From assembly GCA_964449465.1 (NCBI GenBank), contig CAYVBK010000004.1:107468-171467 (forward strand): a DNA stretch of 64,000 nt, in the 5' to 3' direction. A model generated the notes under the pieces. It was not told the origin of the DNA, did not search any database, and saw only the letters and a program-made list of their open reading frames with translations. How positions within the stretch are numbered: the stretch's first letter is position 1; each line of letters starts with the position of its first letter. The translations under genes and the position numbers were made by a program. This document shows positions 59,346 through 64,000 of the stretch, one piece after another. Origin of the DNA: CAYRXM01 sp964449465. GTDB lineage: Bacteria; Chloroflexota; Anaerolineae; JAFGEY01.

Positions 59346-59388
59346 CACAAAGAGCACAAAGGAGCGAAAGAACTTGGTGCTCTTTGTG
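59346..59388. repeat. 12-bp inverted repeat CACAAAGAGCAC upstream of the ABC transporter genes
   Basis: Perfect arms at 59346-59357 and 59377-59388, within repetitive A/C-rich intergenic DNA (CCACAAAGGACACAAAG). It could fold in the leader of the following operon. Confidence 0.6.
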
Positions 59389-59438
59389 GTAGAAAATGTG
59401 GCGAAAAGTATCCCCACTTGACGGTTACGAAAGGAAAA

Positions 59439-60178
<740 letters not shown>

Positions 60179-60182
<4 letters not shown>

Positions 60183-62341
60183 ACGGCAAACAGCAAGCGA
60201 AAAACAACAAAACACCATATTGGGGAATTTATATTTTGGCCTACCGTAATCTGCGCGCCCACGCTGTCCGCGCGCTCTTGAGCGCCCTTGCTGTCGCCCT
60301 CGGCGTAGCTATGCTGATTGCCTCAAGCGTCTTTCGCTCCGGCATCGAGGCGGCGTGGACGGCCGGAGCCAACAAGTTTGCCTTTATCACCGAGATCAGC
60401 AACCTCACCTTTGGCGGCGTAGGGCTGATGATGCTCGGCGCAGCGGGCTTTTTGGTCTACAATGCCTTTGCCATGAGCGTGACTCAACAGCAGCGACAGA
60501 TCGGCATGCTCCGCTCGCTGGGCATGACTCGCGCCCAGGTTTTGCGACTGGTGCTGGTCGAGGCGGTTCTCACCGGTGGGCTGGGAACGGCGCTGGGGGT
60601 AATCGGCGGGCCGCTGGTGGGCAGCGGCATCCTCGGCGCGATGGCTCTTTTTGGCGTGGAGACAGGACAGGGACAGGCGTCACCGGGCAGCATCGCGCTG
60701 GCGATGGGAATGGGTCTGGGTGTTTCGCTGCTCTCGGCGCTGGCACCGGCGCGCCGGGCGGCAGGACTGACGCCACTAAAAGCACTGCGAGAGAGCGAAT
60801 CAGCTAGTCAGCGAATCAGCGAATCAGCCCACCGGCAGTCTCGCAAGCCCATAACGTTTCACATTTCACGTTTTACGATAGGACTGGGATTGCTTTTACC
60901 CTTGTGGATTTATCTCGCTGTCGCCCCGCCCGGCGCGTGGACCGGCTATCATCAGCCGTGGGACTATATTCTCTCGGCAGGATTTCTTTTTGTCTGGTGG
61001 GTGGGGCTGGTGCTGATCGCGCCGGCGCTATTGGGCGTGGGCGTTCGTGGACTGCGCACCGCGCTGCGACGGCTGTCTGGCGGCATGGGACGGCTGCTGG
61101 GCGACAACCTGGGTCGTGCCCCAGAACGGCTGCACCTCACCGCGCTCACCTTTGCTGTGGCTTTGATGATGATGGTCTCTACAAGTGGTTTTGTCTCGTT
61201 CGGCAACGACGTGATGGTGGGGCGCATTGCCGCACAGGCGCTGCGCGAGCAGGCGTGGTACATCTATCCATTCAACCGCGTAGAGGGGTTGGGTCAACTG
61301 CGCGGTTTTCAGGCCGATGCGCCCGCGCTGGAAACGGCTCTCATCGCCGAAATCGAGCAGTTGGCGGCGGGCCGCGCTACGGTTGAGCCGTTTTACATGG
61401 TTTCGGTGCCCGAGATGTCATCGCCGTTTCCTGGCTTTCCTTCTCTGATCGTCCTCGAACCAGAGCAGTTGGCACGCCCCGGACGCTTTTATCTGGTCGA
61501 GGGCGACTGGGAGACGGCAACTCGTCTGTTGCGCCAGGATTGCGGCGTATTGGTCTCTCCGGCGATTGCGGCGCGCTATGGTGCCGGGGTGGGAGAACCC
61601 ATCACGGTGACGGGGCGCGCCGGGCCGGTCACCTGCACCATCGCGGCCACAGGCGCAGGCGGTTTTGCGCCCATGTCATTCATCGGCCCCGGCGGGTTTG
61701 ATTTGTTTGTCGCGCCGGGTGCGTCGCCCGATTCGCTCCAGGTGCGCCCGCTGCCAGGCGCGCCAGACGCCGACATTGCCACGTTGGACGCCGACCTGCG
61801 TGCCCTGGCAACCGGCTATGGTCCGGAGCGCGTCTTTGTCGCCCGCCCAGATGACGAACTCGAGGCCATCACCGGAACCAGCGACCAACTGATGCAGATC
61901 ATGAACGGGTTGTTGTTTCTGGCTATGAGCGCGGGCGCGTTGGGCAGCATCAATACCACCATGATGAGCATTTTGGAGCGGCAGCACGAACTGGCGTTGC
62001 TGCGGGCGTTGGGCGCGACGCGGCGACAGATCGCCGGGCTGATCGTGGGAGAATCGGCCATCACCGGGCTACTCGGCGCGCTGCTGGGGCTGTTGGCCGG
62101 CTGGGGTACCATTGCCATCTATGCGCTGACCTACGGCGGCGTCACTTTTGGACTGGTGGACCTGCCGCTCTGGACAGCGGTCGGTCAGGTGACCTGGCCG
62201 GCCTTGCGCAGCGGCCTGCCGGGGTTGATTGCCGCGCCTGTTTTCGCCAGTCTGGCTACATTTCTGGTGTTGCCGCGCTCGTCGTGGCGCCATTCGGGCC
62301 GGACCATTCCGACATATCCTCATATCAAATCAGGAGAATGA
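60179..62341 (+). CDS. FtsX-like permease with compact first half
   Basis: A 720-residue permease with two FtsX modules. In the first, the helix LLSALAVALGVAMLIASSVF is followed after only about 25 residues by the next helix, so the large periplasmic domain usually found there is missing. The second module keeps its extracytoplasmic domain (about 380-560), then the last helices and QQRQIGMLRSLG-like and QHELALLRALGATRRQIAG cytoplasmic motifs. Residues 200-225 (SESASQRISESAHRQS) come from a short repetitive insertion between modules. It overlaps the ATPase gene by 4 nt and is its partner. Confidence 0.88.
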
Positions 62342-62343
62342 TT

Positions 62344-63765
62344 ATGAACACAGACACACCCCTAGAAACAGGAAACGGATCGAATGACGTTGAATGGGTC
62401 GTCACCACGCAGACGACAGCCTGGCAGGCGCGCCAGGGACTGGTAGCCGAAACCCGTCCGAGTCCGGCAGATGTCATGGTCCAGACAAACAACCCGCGCC
62501 AAACCATCGAGGGATTTGGCGCGTGTTTCAACGAACTCGGCTGGACATCGCTCTCATCCCTCGGCGCCGCAGAGCGAGATAGCATCTTGGGCGAATTGTT
62601 CGCACCGGGTGTGGGCGCCGGCCTGACCCTCTGCCGCATGCCGATAGGGGCCAACGATTTTTCGCGCGACTGGTATTCGTATGACGAAACGCCAGGCGAT
62701 TTTGACCTCCAACACTGGAGCCTGGCCAACGATCTGGAAACGCTGGTCCCATTCATCCAAAGCGCGCTCCAACATCAACCGTCCCTGCGGCTCTGGGCTT
62801 CTCCATGGAGCCCGCCAAGCTGGATGAAGACCAATCAACACTATGCGGCAGCCATGCCCATGCCATGGCAGGTGGGAGCAGATAATGGGTTGAGACCGGA
62901 TCAGGTCGGACAAGAAGGCAGCGACATGTTTATCCAGGATGAGCGATACCTGCACGCATACGCCGCTTATTTTGGCCGCTTTGTAGACGAGTACCGCAAG
63001 CACGGCATCCATATCGAGATGGTCATGCCCCAGAACGAGTTCAACTCGGCCCAGGTATTTCCCAGTTGCACATGGACACCCGAAGGGCTGGCGCGGCTGA
63101 TCGGTTATCTTGGACCCGAAATGGCAAAACGCGGCGTGCAGGTGTTTTTTGGAACGGTGGAGCGACCCGATGTACGGATGGTCGAGGTCAGCCTGAACGA
63201 TCCGCAAGCCGGCCCATACATTAAAGGGATCGGCTTGCAGTGGGCTGGCAAGGGTGCCATCGCCGACATTCGCCGTCGCTACCCCCATTTACGGCTCTAC
63301 CAGACCGAACAAGAGTGCGGGGACGGTCAAAACGACTGGCGATATGGCCGCTATACCTGGTCTCTGCTCAAGCACTATATCAGGAATGGAGCCAATGCCT
63401 ATCTATACTGGAACATTGCGTTGGCAAAGGGTGGAGTCAGCCGGTGGGGATGGGCGCAAAATTCGCTGGTGACGGTGGACACCATAGCACAAACTTTTGT
63501 GTACAATTACGAGTACCAGATAATCAAGCATCTGAGCCATTTTGTCAAACCGGGTGCGAGATACCTCGACACGACAAGCTGGAGCGGCTATGAGAACCTG
63601 CTCGCGTTCGTCAACCCCGATGGCAGCATTGTTGTTGTGATGCAGAACGATCTGTGTCAGGACATGCCGGTGCGAGTCAGAATCGGCGACCGGATGATCG
63701 CCCCCACACTCCCCGCCGACTCGTTCAACAGCCTGGTGATACGACCTCAAAGCAAGTCAGAGTGA
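62344..63765 (+). CDS. Glycoside hydrolase family 30 protein
   Basis: A 473-residue glucosylceramidase-type beta-glycosidase. QTIEGFGACFNELGWTSLSS is the GH30 N-terminal signature, CRMPIGANDFSRDWYSYDET and RLWASPWSPPSWMKTNQHYA are conserved barrel strands, MVMPQNEFNSAQ holds the acid/base Glu and LYQTEQECGDGQND the nucleophile Glu. The C-terminal ~70 residues form the usual side beta-domain. No signal peptide is seen. AGGAG is 7 nt before the ATG at 62344; an ATG two codons earlier overlaps the permease stop. Confidence 0.93.
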   Translation: MNTDTPLETGNGSNDVEWVVTTQTTAWQARQGLVAETRPSPADVMVQTNNPRQTIEGFGACFNELGWTSLSSLGAAERDSILGELFAPGVGAGLTLCRMPIGANDFSRDWYSYDETPGDFDLQHWSLANDLETLVPFIQSALQHQPSLRLWASPWSPPSWMKTNQHYAAAMPMPWQVGADNGLRPDQVGQEGSDMFIQDERYLHAYAAYFGRFVDEYRKHGIHIEMVMPQNEFNSAQVFPSCTWTPEGLARLIGYLGPEMAKRGVQVFFGTVERPDVRMVEVSLNDPQAGPYIKGIGLQWAGKGAIADIRRRYPHLRLYQTEQECGDGQNDWRYGRYTWSLLKHYIRNGANAYLYWNIALAKGGVSRWGWAQNSLVTVDTIAQTFVYNYEYQIIKHLSHFVKPGARYLDTTSWSGYENLLAFVNPDGSIVVVMQNDLCQDMPVRVRIGDRMIAPTLPADSFNSLVIRPQSKSE

Positions 63766-63874
63766 GTTGAATGGCATTTTGGGAAAAAACCTCCGAGACC
63801 TCTGAAAGTGAGACTTTGGGATTTTGGTTCGTTCATTTTTGATGGACATATAAAAACCTTTTAGATTAAAAACA

Positions 63875-64000
63875 ATGTTTTATGAACTGCGATGCCCATT
63901 TCACTGTTACGCCCCCCCAAAAGCCGCCCACATTCTGTCGGCAGAGGCTGAAAACCAGGCCCAAGTCGTTCTTATGTCTGGCTATTGCCCTTGCCTGGTC
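63875..64000 (+). CDS. Partial open frame at window end
   Basis: ATG at 63875 followed by 42 open codons to the window edge, starting MFYELRCPFHCYAPPKAAHI. No ribosome binding site or known motif is evident. It may be chance. The rest of 63766-64000 shows no feature I can support. Confidence 0.2.
   Translation, partial: MFYELRCPFHCYAPPKAAHILSAEAENQAQVVLMSGYCPCLV

Noticed and set aside
59160..59438. Open frame starting before the N gap and joining the LolD-like ATPase gene
   Set aside because: It depends on 100 unknown bases; the ATPase has a clear ATG with ribosome binding site at 59439.

Overview
The window looks like a scaffold from a metagenome-assembled or draft genome of a GC-rich Chloroflexota bacterium (Anaerolineae- or Caldilineae-like). 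This is inference, not a phylogenetic result. It rests on the gene families present, on two secreted proteins with the YLP-type segment common in exported Chloroflexota proteins, on the type III-A CRISPR locus, and on a 100-N scaffold gap at 59194-59293. Most of the left two thirds is transcribed from the minus strand. No tRNA or rRNA gene was recognised.

Layout. 1-6.5 kb: a partial urocanase gene (hutU), three GNAT acetyltransferases, a class-III aminotransferase, an alpha/beta hydrolase and a cysteine-desulfurase-like enzyme. 6.5-23.3 kb: a CRISPR-Cas island. It has 21 repeats of 37 bp and 20 spacers; one repeat is split by a complete IS1182-like element with a 7-bp target duplication. A leader with a near-consensus promoter follows, then cas2, cas1, cas6, a decayed small gene, a CARF/HEPN effector of the TIGR02710 type, a gene remnant, a truncated antitoxin-like gene on the other strand, csm5, csm4, csm3, csm2, an AlbA_2/NACHT NTPase gene and cas10/csm1. 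Cas10 keeps its GGDD motif and Csm3 its catalytic Asp, so target RNA cleavage and cyclic oligoadenylate signalling both look possible. The AlbA_2-NACHT protein lies between csm1 and csm2 and overlaps csm2 by 14 nt. It is the best candidate for something undescribed.

23.4-38.1 kb: two unusual minus-strand operons. The first encodes an adenylate-forming enzyme, a membrane acyltransferase, a degenerate GspE-like domain fused to GAF and PP2C phosphatase, and a membrane-anchored solute-binding protein. The second encodes two ABC half-exporters around a radical SAM/SPASM protein, then an M81 peptidase, RidA and a SET protein, which resembles a peptide-modification and export cluster.

38-49 kb: carbohydrate genes (GH2, sialidase-like protein, aldo/keto reductase, alcohol dehydrogenase, cupin, SIS protein, mannonate-dehydratase-like enzyme, amidohydrolase) and a DtxR/MntR regulator with a ZIP transporter. 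50-52.4 kb: an ABC-F ATPase whose leader carries a consensus promoter, a 30-codon leader ORF and two intrinsic terminators that can refold, which suggests attenuation control, followed by a zinc-ribbon membrane protein. 52.4-64 kb: a DUF4434-like protein, an ANTAR regulator, a glycosyltransferase, two secreted proteins (one a beta-helix/GH114 fusion), a LolD/FtsX-type transporter and a GH30 glycosidase.
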